Part shown: positions 44,917 through 53,699 of the stretch, piece by piece | Numbering within the stretch: position 1 is the stretch's first letter | Layout: each line of letters starts with the position of its first letter | Assembly (NCBI RefSeq): GCF_021538675.1 | Contig: NZ_JAJUKH010000005.1 | Coordinates: 1 to 64,000, forward strand | Source of the DNA: Paenarthrobacter sp. AR 02 | GTDB lineage: Bacteria; Actinomycetota; Actinomycetes; Actinomycetales; Micrococcaceae | Direction: 5' to 3' | DNA length: 64,000 bases | The notes under the pieces: generated by a model | Told to the model about the DNA's origin: nothing | The model's input: the letters and a program-made list of their open reading frames with translations, nothing else | Databases searched by the model: none | Translations under genes and position numbers: made by a program

Positions 44917-46320
44917 GTGACTGAGCTAACCGCGAACACCGCACCCGCCATTGCAGACCCCCTCGCAAGCACCGCCCAGAGCGGAGCTGCGAACTATCCC
45001 GGGCTTGACGCCTGGCGGGACCTGCCGATCTCCCAGCAGCCAACATGGTCGGACTCCGAGGTCTTCAAGGCTTCCGTCAAAGAGCTGTCAGCGGTGCCGC
45101 CGCTGGTTTTCGCCGGTGAAGTGGACGTCCTCCGGGAACGGCTCGCAGCCGCTGCCCAGGGCAAGGCCTTCCTCCTCCAGGGCGGAGACTGTGCCGAGAC
45201 TTTCGAGGCAGCAACGGCGGACAAGATCAGTGCACGGGTGAAGACCATCCTCCAGATGGCTGTCGTTCTCACGTACGGTGCCGCCATGCCCGTCATCAAG
45301 ATGGGCCGCATGGCCGGCCAGTTCGCCAAGCCACGCTCCTCCAACGATGAAACGCGCGACGGCGTGACCCTCCCCGCGTACCGCGGCGACATCGTCAACG
45401 GTTACGACTTCACTCCAGAGTCACGCGCACACGACGCAAGCCGCATGCTCAAGGCGTACCACACCTCCGCATCCACCTTGAACCTCATCCGGGCGTTCAC
45501 ACAGGGCGGCTTTGCTGACCTTCGCCTGGTGCACCAGTGGAACAAGGGGTTCACAGAGAACCCTGCGCACGCACGCTACGAGTCCCTCGCGCGGGACATC
45601 GACAGGGCCATCAGCTTCATGGATTCGTGTGGCGCCGACTTTGAGGCACTCAAGCGCGTCGAATTCTTCGCCAGCCACGAAGCACTGCTGCTGGACTACG
45701 AGCGCGCGCTGACACGCATCGACTCACGCACGGGCCTGCCGTACGACACGTCGTCGCACTTCCTGTGGATCGGTGAGCGGACCCGCGAACTGGACCACGC
45801 CCACGTGGACTTCCTGTCCCGTGTCCGGAACCCGATCGGCGTCAAGCTTGGTCCGACCACCAGCGGTGACGACGCCCTGCGCCTGATCGATAAGTTGGAC
45901 CCCAACCGCGAACCGGGCCGTCTCACTTTCATTACCCGCATGGGTGCCAAGAACATCCGCGAGAAGCTGCCCGCCGTCGTCGAGCGTGTGACTGCCTCCG
46001 GTGCCCAGGTCCTGTGGGTCACGGACCCGATGCACGGCAACACGGTCACTTCGCCCAACGGCTACAAGACCCGCAACTTTGACGACGTCATTGACGAGGT
46101 CCGTGGCTTCTTCGAGGTCCACCACTCGCTGGGTACGGTCCCGGGCGGCCTTCACGTCGAGATGACGGGCGACGACGTCGCGGAGTGCCTGGGCGGTGCC
46201 GATCCGATCGACCAGGACGCGTTCCTGGACCGCTACGAGTCGGTCTGCGACCCGCGCCTGAACCACATGCAGTCGTTGGAGATGGCGTTCCTGGTGGCCG
46301 GGGCGCTCTCCAAGCGCTGA
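44917..46320 (+). CDS. aroG: class II DAHP synthase
   Basis: This 467-residue enzyme performs the first step of the shikimate pathway, condensing phosphoenolpyruvate and erythrose 4-phosphate. It is the plant-like class II type: FLLQGGDCAETFEA, MPVIKMGRMAGQFAKPRS, HFLWIGERTRELDHAHVDFL, VKLGPTTSGDDALRLIDKLD and WVTDPMHGNT are diagnostic. Length and order match Rv2178c. The GTG start lacks a ribosome binding site and may be leaderless. Confidence 0.96.
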   Translation: MTELTANTAPAIADPLASTAQSGAANYPGLDAWRDLPISQQPTWSDSEVFKASVKELSAVPPLVFAGEVDVLRERLAAAAQGKAFLLQGGDCAETFEAATADKISARVKTILQMAVVLTYGAAMPVIKMGRMAGQFAKPRSSNDETRDGVTLPAYRGDIVNGYDFTPESRAHDASRMLKAYHTSASTLNLIRAFTQGGFADLRLVHQWNKGFTENPAHARYESLARDIDRAISFMDSCGADFEALKRVEFFASHEALLLDYERALTRIDSRTGLPYDTSSHFLWIGERTRELDHAHVDFLSRVRNPIGVKLGPTTSGDDALRLIDKLDPNREPGRLTFITRMGAKNIREKLPAVVERVTASGAQVLWVTDPMHGNTVTSPNGYKTRNFDDVIDEVRGFFEVHHSLGTVPGGLHVEMTGDDVAECLGGADPIDQDAFLDRYESVCDPRLNHMQSLEMAFLVAGALSKR

Positions 46321-46338
46321 CGACATGAACTGACAAAG

Positions 46339-46377
46339 CAGAAGGCGCGGTCCCTTGATACGGGACCGCGCCTTCTG
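46339..46377. terminator. bidirectional terminator between aroG and the PASTA kinase
   Basis: CAGAAGGCGCGGTCCC (46339-46354) pairs perfectly with GGGACCGCGCCTTCTG (46362-46377) around a 7-base loop. It lies between convergent genes. Confidence 0.88.
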
Positions 46378-46392
46378 TTGTCTCGCCAGGTA

Positions 46393-48447
46393 TCAGACGA
46401 CTGTCAGTGTGATGAGGGAACCCTCTGCCACCTCGATGTTGACAGGGTTCTGATCACGGACAGTCCCGAAGAAGCCGCCCAGGATTTCGTTGATCTTCAC
46501 CTCGAACCCCAGGTCTTCGAGCTGCTTGCGGGCATCCTTTGCCTGCTTGCCGACGAAGCTGGGAACCTTCACCATCCGCGGTCCATCAGACAAGGTAAGA
46601 GTTACAGTGTCTCCCTTGACGAGGTTTCCGCTTGCCGGCGCCTGGGAAAGTACGGCGTCCTTGGGGACCTTCTTGTCATGTACCGCGTCCGGCGCGACCA
46701 CAGCCTTCAATCCCACGTCCTGGAGCGCCTTGATGGCGGCGTCCTTCGTCAGGCCCCTGACGTCAGGGACGGGAATCGGCTGCGGCCCCTTGGACACCAC
46801 CAAAGCCACAGGTGTGCCATGCCGCACCTCCTTGCCGGTTGCGGGGTCCTGTGAGATCACGACGCCGGCCGGCACCTTGTCGTCGAAGGCTTCGGTCACG
46901 TTGCCAAGCGCCATTTGCGCCGCGTTCAGGGCGGTCTTGGCCTCCGCAAGTGTGCCTCCCGTGAGCGCCGGCAGCGGAAAGAGCTGTGCACCCTTGGAAA
47001 CGAAGACTGTGACGGATTGGAATTTCCGGACTTCCGCGCCGGATTTGGGCTCCGTTCCCACAGCGTAACCGGGCAGTATGTCGTCGTCGAACACGTCCCG
47101 CGGCTCAGACTGGAAGCCGGCTGTGCGGAGCAATTGCTGGGCCTCCGCCACGGTCTTGTTCTTGACGTCAGGGATGGTTCCGGGAGACCCGGGACCCATG
47201 CCGAAGAACCACCCGGCAGAGGCGGCCAACAATGCCAGGATGACGATGACGATGGTCCAGATTATGCCGCGGCGGCGTGGGTTGCCTTCCCGTAGTTGGC
47301 GGACCGGAGTCGCCGCGGCCCTGGCGCGGTCTTTTGCCTGCTGCCGTTCAATTCTTTTCAGCTCACGCTTGCCGGGCTGGTTCAGTTCGTGGTCGGTGGG
47401 ATCCTGTGTGGAACGTTGGAGCCCCGTGCCCGCCGCCATGATGGTGGTGGGATTGCGCTGCTGTGAGATGAACTCAGTGGGGGACGCCGTGGTCGCCAGG
47501 GCCTCGGTGGGATTTCCGGCCGGACTGCCTAACGGTGCCGTCTCAGGTGCGTAGGCAGGGGAGTGCGGAGCAGGGGCAGGGGACTGCCTGTGGTCCAGCT
47601 GCTCATCGGTGAGGGTGGTTCGGATGTGGCGCAGCTCCGTCAACAGGGCAGTGCCGTCGACGGGGCGGTTTTCGGCATCTGTGGCGGTGCACCACTGAAC
47701 CAGTTCGTCCAGGTCGTCTGCCAGTCCAGGAGCCACGTCCGACGGCCGCCCGACAACGGAGTTGACGTGCTGGTACGCCACCTGGATGGGGGAGTCGCCT
47801 GCGTAGGGTTGTTTCCCGGTCAGCATTTCGTACAGCATGATGCCGGCGGAGTAGATGTCGCTGCGGGCGTCAGCGGCCTGGCCCAGAACGAGTTCAGGGG
47901 CCAGGTAAGCGACGGTGCCGATCAGGGCGCCCGTGCTGGTGTTGGCTGAGATTGCCCTGGCCAATCCGAAGTCGGCTACCTTGATGCGCCCGTCGTCGGC
48001 AATGAGGACGTTCTCGGGCTTGATGTCGCGATGGATCAGTCCGGAGCCGTGGGCGGCGGCGAGTCCTTCAATGACAGGATCGATCAGCGCCAACGCGAGT
48101 CGCGGCGGGAGGGCCCCTTGCTCAGTCATGACGTCGCGAAGGGTGTGTCCCTTGACGTATTCCATGACGAGGTAGGCGATATGGCCGTCCTCGCCCTGAT
48201 CCAGGACCCCCACGATGTGTGGGTGGGAGAGACTGGCGGCGGCCTTGGCTTCGCGGCTCAGGCGTTGCAGGAAAGTGGGATCGTTGGCCAGGTTCGGGTG
48301 CAGGACTTTGACGGCTACGTCCCGCTCCAGGCGCTGGTCCGTAGCCAGGTACACGGTGGACATGCCGCCCCTGGCGAGGCGTGAGCGGACCGTATATCGG
48401 CCGTCCACGGTTGTCCCGATGAGGTGGTCCTGCGTTGGTTCTTGCAC
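46393..48447 (-). CDS. PASTA-domain serine/threonine protein kinase
   Basis: This 684-residue Hanks-type membrane kinase has its kinase domain at ~18-280 with catalytic Lys47 (VAVKVLH), HRD at 139-141 and DFG at 159-161. The activation loop contains several Thr/Ser residues (ISANTSTGALIGT). A Pro/Ala-rich juxtamembrane segment, one TM helix (~394-416, IIWTIVIVILALLAASAGWF) and four extracellular PASTA domains starting near residue 424 complete it. PASTA domains bind muropeptides or lipid II. It occupies the PknL position next to an Rv2175c-like gene and aroG. The GTG start lacks a normal ribosome binding site. Confidence 0.95.
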   Translation of the reverse strand: MQEPTQDHLIGTTVDGRYTVRSRLARGGMSTVYLATDQRLERDVAVKVLHPNLANDPTFLQRLSREAKAAASLSHPHIVGVLDQGEDGHIAYLVMEYVKGHTLRDVMTEQGALPPRLALALIDPVIEGLAAAHGSGLIHRDIKPENVLIADDGRIKVADFGLARAISANTSTGALIGTVAYLAPELVLGQAADARSDIYSAGIMLYEMLTGKQPYAGDSPIQVAYQHVNSVVGRPSDVAPGLADDLDELVQWCTATDAENRPVDGTALLTELRHIRTTLTDEQLDHRQSPAPAPHSPAYAPETAPLGSPAGNPTEALATTASPTEFISQQRNPTTIMAAGTGLQRSTQDPTDHELNQPGKRELKRIERQQAKDRARAAATPVRQLREGNPRRRGIIWTIVIVILALLAASAGWFFGMGPGSPGTIPDVKNKTVAEAQQLLRTAGFQSEPRDVFDDDILPGYAVGTEPKSGAEVRKFQSVTVFVSKGAQLFPLPALTGGTLAEAKTALNAAQMALGNVTEAFDDKVPAGVVISQDPATGKEVRHGTPVALVVSKGPQPIPVPDVRGLTKDAAIKALQDVGLKAVVAPDAVHDKKVPKDAVLSQAPASGNLVKGDTVTLTLSDGPRMVKVPSFVGKQAKDARKQLEDLGFEVKINEILGGFFGTVRDQNPVNIEVAEGSLITLTVV

Positions 48448-48453
48448 CTTACG

Positions 48454-48459
48454 ATCCTA
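48454..48459 (-). promoter_or_regulatory. -10-like element of a possible leaderless kinase transcript
   Basis: On the minus strand TAGGAT is followed by six bases (CGTAAG) and then the GTG start at 48447. The geometry equals that before 3206 and 44917. Confidence 0.35.
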
Positions 48460-48470
48460 AACGAGACGGG

Positions 48471-48507
48471 GAAGGGGCCCGAATCCAGGCAGGATGCGGG
48501 CCCCTTC
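48471..48507 (-). terminator. terminator after the LysM transglycosylase gene
   Basis: GAAGGGGCCCG (48471-48481) pairs with CGGGCCCCTTC (48497-48507). It lies 19 bases past the transglycosylase stop and just upstream of the kinase start, so it should separate the two minus-strand genes. Confidence 0.75.
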
Positions 48508-48525
48508 CGAGGTGCTGGGAAAGAC

Positions 48526-49884
48526 CTAGCCGAACGTGCGCTGGCGGGCCTTGATCGACTCGACGTAGCGCTTGGTGTCGTCGTACATTCCGTACTTGCT
48601 GACTGAGTACTGGCCTTGGTAATAGCCGGCGATTGCGGTGTCCAGGTCCTTGCTCGTGGCAATGAGCGCCCGAATGATGGCAACGCCTGCGGTGGCGTTG
48701 TCGTACGGGTCCAGGAGGTTGAGTTTCCGGCCTACCAAATCGGATGCCCACTGGCCCGAGGATGGGATGACCTGCATGGTGCCGATCGCGTTGGCCGGTG
48801 ATACGGCCCGCTGGTCAAAGCCTGACTCCTGCTCGGCGAAGGCCAAGGCCAAGGATGGGCTCACACCCATACGCCGCGCGGTGTCGGCCACAATGCCCTT
48901 CATTTCGGCGCGGGTGGGCACCGGGGAGGCATTCAGGAGCGCCTTGTTCTCGTTGGCGGAACTGACGACCGCCGGAGGATAGGTGAAACCAAGGAAGGTG
49001 CTGGGAACCAGCGGTTTGGTCTCACCCGCGGGCTGGAGGCTGGTGCCCGCGCCGGGAATGGTGAGCTTCTGGCCGGGATAGATCACGGTGGTGGCCGTGA
49101 CGTTGTTGGCACTCATCAACGCAGCCAGGGAAACGCCGTTCCGTGAGGCGATGGAGCTGAGCGTGTCGCCGGCCTTGATGATGTACGAACCTGCGCCGGT
49201 GGTGGGTGCGGGAGCCGGTGTTGCGGGGGCCGAAGGCGCCGTGGGCGCAGCGGGAGCGGACCCGCCACTGACCTTGATCTTCTGTCCCGGGTAAATGATG
49301 GAGCTGCCACTGAGGTTGTTCCAGCTGAAAATGCTGGACAACGGCACACCGTGCTTGGCGGCGATGGCACTCAGGGTGTCGCCGGAGACCACCGTGTAGA
49401 CAGCGCCGTTCCCCGGGGTGCTGGGCGTGCTGGGTGCTGCCGGAGCGGAAGGCTTTGCCGGGGCGGCCGAAGCGGTCCCGGTGAGCTTGATCGTCTGTCC
49501 GGGGAAGATCAGCGTGGTTGCTGTGAGCTTGTTCAGTTCCAGCACCGCGTTGGTGTCCAGGTTGAAGCGGCGGGCAATTGCGCTGATGGTGTCGCCGCGG
49601 ACGATGGTGTAGGTGTCCGGTACCGACGGCGCCATCGGGCGGAGGGCCGCGGGAAGCGTAGCCGCGACGGCCTGGGCCGGTATCACGGTGCCGGTATTGG
49701 CTGCCTGGGCCTTCATGGCTGCCGCAAGGGTGGCCGGAATCTTGCGGGGCTGCTGCGGGGCCGGTGCCGCAATTGAAGGTTGCGCCAAGGCCAAAGAGGA
49801 CAAGACCACGGCGGGAAGCGCAGCCGTGGTTGCCGCAATGACCGGCATGCTCATGGTTCGTTTCGGCGAGCGGGGCGTCGTCAT
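48526..49884 (-). CDS. secreted LysM lytic transglycosylase
   Basis: This 452-residue exported peptidoglycan hydrolase has a signal peptide at residues 1-~40 (Arg/Lys start, hydrophobic AALPAVVLSSLALA). Three LysM cell-wall-binding domains lie at ~91-134, ~162-205 and ~232-277, separated by Pro/Ala linkers. The C-terminal SLT domain (~335-452) has ALAFAEQESGFDQRAVSPAN with the catalytic Glu, AIGTMQVIPSSG and IAGYYQGQYSVSKYG. It should cleave glycan strands between MurNAc and GlcNAc. Five 9-bp direct repeats lie upstream. Confidence 0.93.
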   Translation of the reverse strand: MTTPRSPKRTMSMPVIAATTAALPAVVLSSLALAQPSIAAPAPQQPRKIPATLAAAMKAQAANTGTVIPAQAVAATLPAALRPMAPSVPDTYTIVRGDTISAIARRFNLDTNAVLELNKLTATTLIFPGQTIKLTGTASAAPAKPSAPAAPSTPSTPGNGAVYTVVSGDTLSAIAAKHGVPLSSIFSWNNLSGSSIIYPGQKIKVSGGSAPAAPTAPSAPATPAPAPTTGAGSYIIKAGDTLSSIASRNGVSLAALMSANNVTATTVIYPGQKLTIPGAGTSLQPAGETKPLVPSTFLGFTYPPAVVSSANENKALLNASPVPTRAEMKGIVADTARRMGVSPSLALAFAEQESGFDQRAVSPANAIGTMQVIPSSGQWASDLVGRKLNLLDPYDNATAGVAIIRALIATSKDLDTAIAGYYQGQYSVSKYGMYDDTKRYVESIKARQRTFG

Positions 49885-49915
49885 GAAAGTGTCCTCATCT
49901 CAACAGCGGGGCGAT

Positions 49916-49960
49916 TGTTAGCGCTGTTGTCAGTGTTACCAATGTTACTGATGTTATCAA
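49916..49960 (-). promoter_or_regulatory. five 9-bp direct repeats resembling MtrA boxes
   Basis: On the minus strand TAACANNNN recurs with exact 9-bp spacing: plus-strand TGTT(A/G) units begin at 49916, 49925, 49934, 49943 and 49952 (one is TGTTG). The array sits 32-76 bases upstream of the transglycosylase ATG. MtrA in actinobacteria is known to bind direct GTAAC-like repeats before cell-wall hydrolase genes. Confidence 0.55.
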
Positions 49961-49977
49961 TGGTGCAAGAGTGATCA

Positions 49978-49994
49978 GTGTGAATCTCTCACAC
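49978..49994. promoter_or_regulatory. inverted repeat between transglycosylase and Rv2175c-like gene
   Basis: GTGTGA (49978-49983) and TCACAC (49989-49994) form an inverted repeat with a 5-base spacer, one base short of Crp geometry. It could be an operator for either divergent gene; the protein is unknown. Confidence 0.35.
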
Positions 49995-50139
49995 TTATTC
50001 CATCGGCACAACAATTCGGGACGTAATGGATTATGCTTCCCGATTTATCCGACAGAATTGGCGGCCTGCACCGCATCGGCCGGTATCGCCGTCGTCCTCC
50101 GGCTAGGCGAGGGGCGGGGCGGCGTGGCAACCTTGTTCC

Positions 50140-50493
50140 GTGAGTAATGTAGAAAGCCTTGTTTCCGACTGGCTGCCCTTGCCGGATGTCGCCGAACTGC
50201 TGGAAGTTTCCATCACCAAGGTCCACGGACTTCTGGACGAGCGGGCCATTGTTGCCATCAGGCGGGGAGAACGGAATGTCCGTTCGATCCCGGCCCTGTT
50301 TATTCAGGACGGTCACGTCGTTGACAGCCTGAAGGGGACGGTCGCGGTTCTCAGCGACGCCGGATATACCGACGAAGAGCTGATTGTTTGGCTGTTCACC
50401 CCCGACGAGTCGCTGCGGGGGCGGCCCATCGACGCCTTGCGGGAAGGGCGCAAGACCGAGATCAGGCGCCGCGCCCAGTCACTGGCCTGGTAA
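50140..50493 (+). CDS. Rv2175c-family DNA-binding protein
   Basis: This 117-residue protein has an N-terminal helix-turn-helix (WLPLPDVAELLEVSITKVHG, LLDERAIVAIRRGERN) and a conserved C-terminal domain (LSDAGYTDEELIVWLFTPDE, RGRPIDALREGRKTEIRRRA). It matches Rv2175c, a DNA-binding substrate of the kinase PknL in M. tuberculosis. The GTG at 50140 is chosen. It is divergent from the transglycosylase and two genes from the PASTA kinase, so the kinase may control its DNA binding. Confidence 0.9.
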   Translation: MSNVESLVSDWLPLPDVAELLEVSITKVHGLLDERAIVAIRRGERNVRSIPALFIQDGHVVDSLKGTVAVLSDAGYTDEELIVWLFTPDESLRGRPIDALREGRKTEIRRRAQSLAW

Positions 50494-50524
50494 AGCCGCG
50501 CCCCCTGGGGTAAAACACACTTAA

Positions 50525-50562
50525 ACGCGTACGACGACGGTCTCCACCGTCGTCGTACGCGT
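50525..50562. terminator. bidirectional terminator after the Rv2175c-like gene
   Basis: A perfect 17-bp inverted repeat (50525-50541 and 50546-50562) has a CTCC loop and is followed by ATGTTTTG. It separates convergent genes. Confidence 0.88.
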
Positions 50563-50611
50563 CATGTTTTGTTGGGGCCGGCTGACTCTGTGGCGCAACG
50601 TGCGTCGGCGG

Positions 50612-51706
50612 TCAGGCCGCGCGGCTCACAGCTGCTTCGGCAAGCTGGCTGAGCGCCGTCAGCGGGACTTCCTGAAGGGGCAATCGCTCCAGGGCTGCAA
50701 AGGCCTGCGAGCTGAGTTCGGCAATGAGCGCCTCCGTAGCCTCGAGCGCGCCACTTTCGACAATGATTCGCCTGATCGCTTCCACTTCTTCCGCTCCGAG
50801 CCCGGGATTGCCCAAGGTGCGGTCAAGGTAATCGGCTTCGGCTGGGCCGGCCTGGTTGATGGCGAAACCTACAAGGACCGTCCTTTTTCCTTCGCGGAGG
50901 TCGTCCCCGGCTGGTTTGCCGGTGGTTTCAGGATCGCCGAAAACTCCCAGGACGTCGTCCCGCATCTGGAAGGCCTCGCCAAGCGGCAAGGAGAACTCCG
51001 AGTAGGCCCGTAGGAGCTCCGCCGGGGCTCCCGCCAATGCCCCGCCGAGGGCAAGGGGATGTTCGGTGGAATACTTCGCAGACTTGTACCGGATGATCGA
51101 CTTCGCCCGGTCCACGGATCCCGCGCGGTCGCGGACGGGTCCTGCCACTTCTTCAAGGATGTCCAGGTACTGGCCGGCCATCACCTCTGCGCGCATGACG
51201 TTGAAGATCCCGCGGGCCGGGGTGCCGGACGCCGCACGTGGCCCGATACCGGTGAAGGACTCCTCACTGAAGGACAGGCAGAGATCCCCGGTCAAGATGG
51301 CCGCGGCGTCGCCGAATCGCCCGCTGTCCAGGGCCCACCCCTGGGCCTCATGGAGTTGGCTGAATCTCTTATGGACGCTGGGCCCGCCCCGCCGCGTATC
51401 AGAACGGTCGATGATGTCGTCGTGGATAAGCGCTGCGGCCTGGAACAGTTCAAGGGCGCACCCGGCCGTGACGATGTCAGGATCGCCGGCACCGCCGCCC
51501 GCGCCCCGCCAACCCCAGTAACACATCAGCGCCCTCAGGCGCTTTCCTCCGGTGACCAGCTGGGAAATCGAACCGATGAGTGGTGCGACGTCGGCCGAGA
51601 CGCCGGCCATGAGGTCCTGCTGGCCCGAAAGGAAGCCGTTGAGTTTCCCGGCAACGGCACTGACGAACTCTGTTTGTTCAGAGGACACCTGGGCGGAAAC
51701 CGTCAC
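50612..51706 (-). CDS. polyprenyl (geranylgeranyl-type) diphosphate synthase
   Basis: This is a 364-residue trans-prenyltransferase that extends allylic diphosphates with isopentenyl diphosphate. The first Asp-rich motif is in AALIHDDIIDRSDTRRGGPS and the second in FQMRDDVLGVFGDPE; GGKRLRALMCYWG is the usual N-terminal signature. Chain length cannot be fixed by eye. The context matches Rv2173 (idsA2), so a C20-range product for quinone or carotenoid synthesis is likely. The GTG at 51706 overlaps the stop of the upstream lipoprotein gene. Confidence 0.92.
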   Translation of the reverse strand: MTVSAQVSSEQTEFVSAVAGKLNGFLSGQQDLMAGVSADVAPLIGSISQLVTGGKRLRALMCYWGWRGAGGGAGDPDIVTAGCALELFQAAALIHDDIIDRSDTRRGGPSVHKRFSQLHEAQGWALDSGRFGDAAAILTGDLCLSFSEESFTGIGPRAASGTPARGIFNVMRAEVMAGQYLDILEEVAGPVRDRAGSVDRAKSIIRYKSAKYSTEHPLALGGALAGAPAELLRAYSEFSLPLGEAFQMRDDVLGVFGDPETTGKPAGDDLREGKRTVLVGFAINQAGPAEADYLDRTLGNPGLGAEEVEAIRRIIVESGALEATEALIAELSSQAFAALERLPLQEVPLTALSQLAEAAVSRAA

Positions 51707-52278
51707 TTGACCGATCCTGCTGCCACATTGGCTCCGATGGTGAAGGTGGAAACACCCTCCTTCTGCCGGATGGAGACGTTGACGGTCTCCCCGTCGCCCC
51801 GGATGAAGTCAAGGGAGGTGACATTGCCCACGGCTTCGGGGCCGGGAACCAGCTTGAATCCCTGGGCTTCCAGTGATGCCTTGTAGTAGTCCACCACCCC
51901 TTCCGGAGGCGCTTTGACAGTGCCGACGAGCGCAACGTTGGTCAGGGTGTCCTTTTTGTCCACGCTGCTTGAGCGGACCGACGTGTTGGGCATGACTGGA
52001 ATCAGTTGCTGCGGGAAGCCGGGGACCAAGGCATTCACTGTGGCGGTCGCATCGGGAGCCGGAGCGGTGGTGCCCGGGGATGCTGTGGCTGAGGAGGTGG
52101 CGGAGCCGGACGGAGTCGACGCGGCGCTCGATGAGGACGAGGACGACGCCGAAGCCGCGTCGCTTGGGGATGGAGCTGCTGAACCCCCGGTCGACGGTGT
52201 GCAGGCTGAGGCCGCCACTGCGACACTTACTGCGAGCAGGGCAAACCCTCGCGTTTGAGGAGTTCCAAAGAGCTTCAC
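51703..52278 (-). CDS. lipoprotein of unknown function
   Basis: This is a 191-residue lipoprotein precursor. The signal FALLAVSVAVAASAC ends in a lipobox with Cys26, followed by a Ser/Ala/Thr/Pro-rich linker (~28-75). A small globular domain follows, with LVGTVKAPPEGVVDYYKASL and EAQGFKLVPGPEAVG then VNVSIRQKEGVSTFTIGA. The fold resembles small periplasmic alpha/beta modules, but I do not recognise the family. The GTG at 52278 has a GGAAGG site. It is coupled to the polyprenyl synthase gene and divergent from dinB. Confidence 0.82.
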   Translation of the reverse strand: MKLFGTPQTRGFALLAVSVAVAASACTPSTGGSAAPSPSDAASASSSSSSSAASTPSGSATSSATASPGTTAPAPDATATVNALVPGFPQQLIPVMPNTSVRSSSVDKKDTLTNVALVGTVKAPPEGVVDYYKASLEAQGFKLVPGPEAVGNVTSLDFIRGDGETVNVSIRQKEGVSTFTIGANVAAGSVK

Positions 52279-52337
52279 AGGGTATCCTTCCTGGGGCTGA
52301 GCCGGATTGTGCCTCCAGTTTAGTCAGTGGGCGGGCA

Positions 52338-52343
52338 TAGTAT
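52338..52343 (+). promoter_or_regulatory. -10-like element of a possible leaderless dinB transcript
   Basis: TAGTAT lies 7 bases before the GTG at 52351, with no ribosome binding site between. No SOS box (CGAAC-N-GTTCG type) is visible in the 72-base divergent region. Confidence 0.4.
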
Positions 52344-52350
52344 TGCCGTT

Positions 52351-53613
52351 GTGAGGCAGGAAGCATTCGGTAGCGCCCAAGGTGCCGGCAACGGATCCGC
52401 CCGCAGCGCTGGAGATGCCCTGCGGGAACTGAGGCGAACCAGCATACTTCATGTGGACATGGATGCATTTTTTGTCTCGGTGGAACTTCGCAGCCGCCCG
52501 GAGCTTCGCGGCAAGCCGGTGATCGTTGGTTTCCCGGCTGAACGTTCGGTGGTCCTGTCCGCCTCGTATGAGGCCCGGGCGACTGGCGTGAAATCCGCGA
52601 TGCCCATGTCCATCGCCATGAGGCGGTGCCCTTCGGCAGTCATTATCAATCCCCGGCACAAGGTCTACTACGAGGTCTCGGCACAATTGATGGAGATCTT
52701 CGCCTCGATCACTGACCTGGTGGAGCCCCTGAGCGTCGACGAGGCATTCCTTGACGTGGGTGGTGCCATCAGGCGGCTGGGAACGCCGCTTGAGATCGGG
52801 CACCTGATCCGCCGCAGGGTCGAATCGGAGCTGGGGATTACTGCCTCCGTGGGCATTGCTGCCTCCAAGTTCGTGGCCAAGATCGCCTCAACGCGCTGCA
52901 AGCCGGACGGGATCCTGCAAATCAATGCCGATGACACGGTTCCCTACCTGCACAGCCTGCCCGTCAATGCGTTGTGGGGTGTTGGTGGAAAGACCGGAGA
53001 AGTCCTGGCCCGGCTGGGTATCCGGACCGTTGCTGATGTCGCCGCGACGCCGCTCGCATCTTTGAGGAAGGTGCTTGGGGCCAGCGGCGAGCACGTCCAC
53101 CGGCTGTCCATGGGAATAGACCCCCGTCCGGTAACCCCGACACGGCTCGAAAAGAGCATCGGCGCGGAGGAAACGTTTGCAGTGGACACGGGAGATAACG
53201 CGTTGCTGCACCGGGAGTTGCTGCGGCTGTCGCATAGGACGGCTTCGCGGCTTCGCAGCTCCGGCATGCTCGCGAGGACTGTTGCCCTCAAGCTTCGCTA
53301 CTCCGACTTCTCCACTGTTTCGCGGAGCAGGACTGTGCAGACTCCCGTGGACAGCGCCCAGTTGATCTACCAGGTCGCGGTGCAGCTGCTGGAGTCACTG
53401 GGGCCGCGATCCATGAGCGTCCGCCTGGTAGGGGTACGGGCTGAGCAACTGGAGCCGGCCGGGCAGACGTCCATGCAGTTGAGCCTTGACCGCAGGGACG
53501 ATAATTGGCGTGCCGCGGAGCAGGCTCTGGACCGCGTGTCTGAACGCTTTGGTTCCAGGACTTTGCTGCCTGCCCGGCTTTTGGAACCCGGGAAGCCTCC
53601 GGCGGGGACCTGA
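52351..53613 (+). CDS. dinB: DNA polymerase IV
   Basis: This 420-residue Y-family translesion polymerase has metal-binding motifs in ILHVDMDAFFVSVELRSRPE and EPLSVDEAFLDVGG, VGIAASKFVAKIASTRCKPDG, and a thumb/little-finger region ending RFGSRTLLPARLL. GTG 52351 is chosen over GTG 52327 on the basis of a -10-like element. The C-terminus has no obvious beta-clamp-binding pentapeptide that I can point to with certainty. It should act in damage tolerance. Confidence 0.92.
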   Translation: MRQEAFGSAQGAGNGSARSAGDALRELRRTSILHVDMDAFFVSVELRSRPELRGKPVIVGFPAERSVVLSASYEARATGVKSAMPMSIAMRRCPSAVIINPRHKVYYEVSAQLMEIFASITDLVEPLSVDEAFLDVGGAIRRLGTPLEIGHLIRRRVESELGITASVGIAASKFVAKIASTRCKPDGILQINADDTVPYLHSLPVNALWGVGGKTGEVLARLGIRTVADVAATPLASLRKVLGASGEHVHRLSMGIDPRPVTPTRLEKSIGAEETFAVDTGDNALLHRELLRLSHRTASRLRSSGMLARTVALKLRYSDFSTVSRSRTVQTPVDSAQLIYQVAVQLLESLGPRSMSVRLVGVRAEQLEPAGQTSMQLSLDRRDDNWRAAEQALDRVSERFGSRTLLPARLLEPGKPPAGT

Positions 53614-53699
53614 TCTCCGGGAGGGCGCCTTGCTCGCCTGATGCGTGTCTTTCAGATCGGCGTCCGACAAACTATCCTATTTATTACAGAGATTTAGAT

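Noticed and set aside
49885..50139. ydaO-type (c-di-AMP) riboswitch upstream of the cell-wall hydrolase
   Set aside because: Such riboswitches precede some actinobacterial Rpf/hydrolase genes, but the conserved core is not visible and the interval is dominated by the 9-bp repeats.
52279..52350. SOS box for dinB
   Set aside because: No CGAAC/GTTCG-type palindrome is present in the divergent region.
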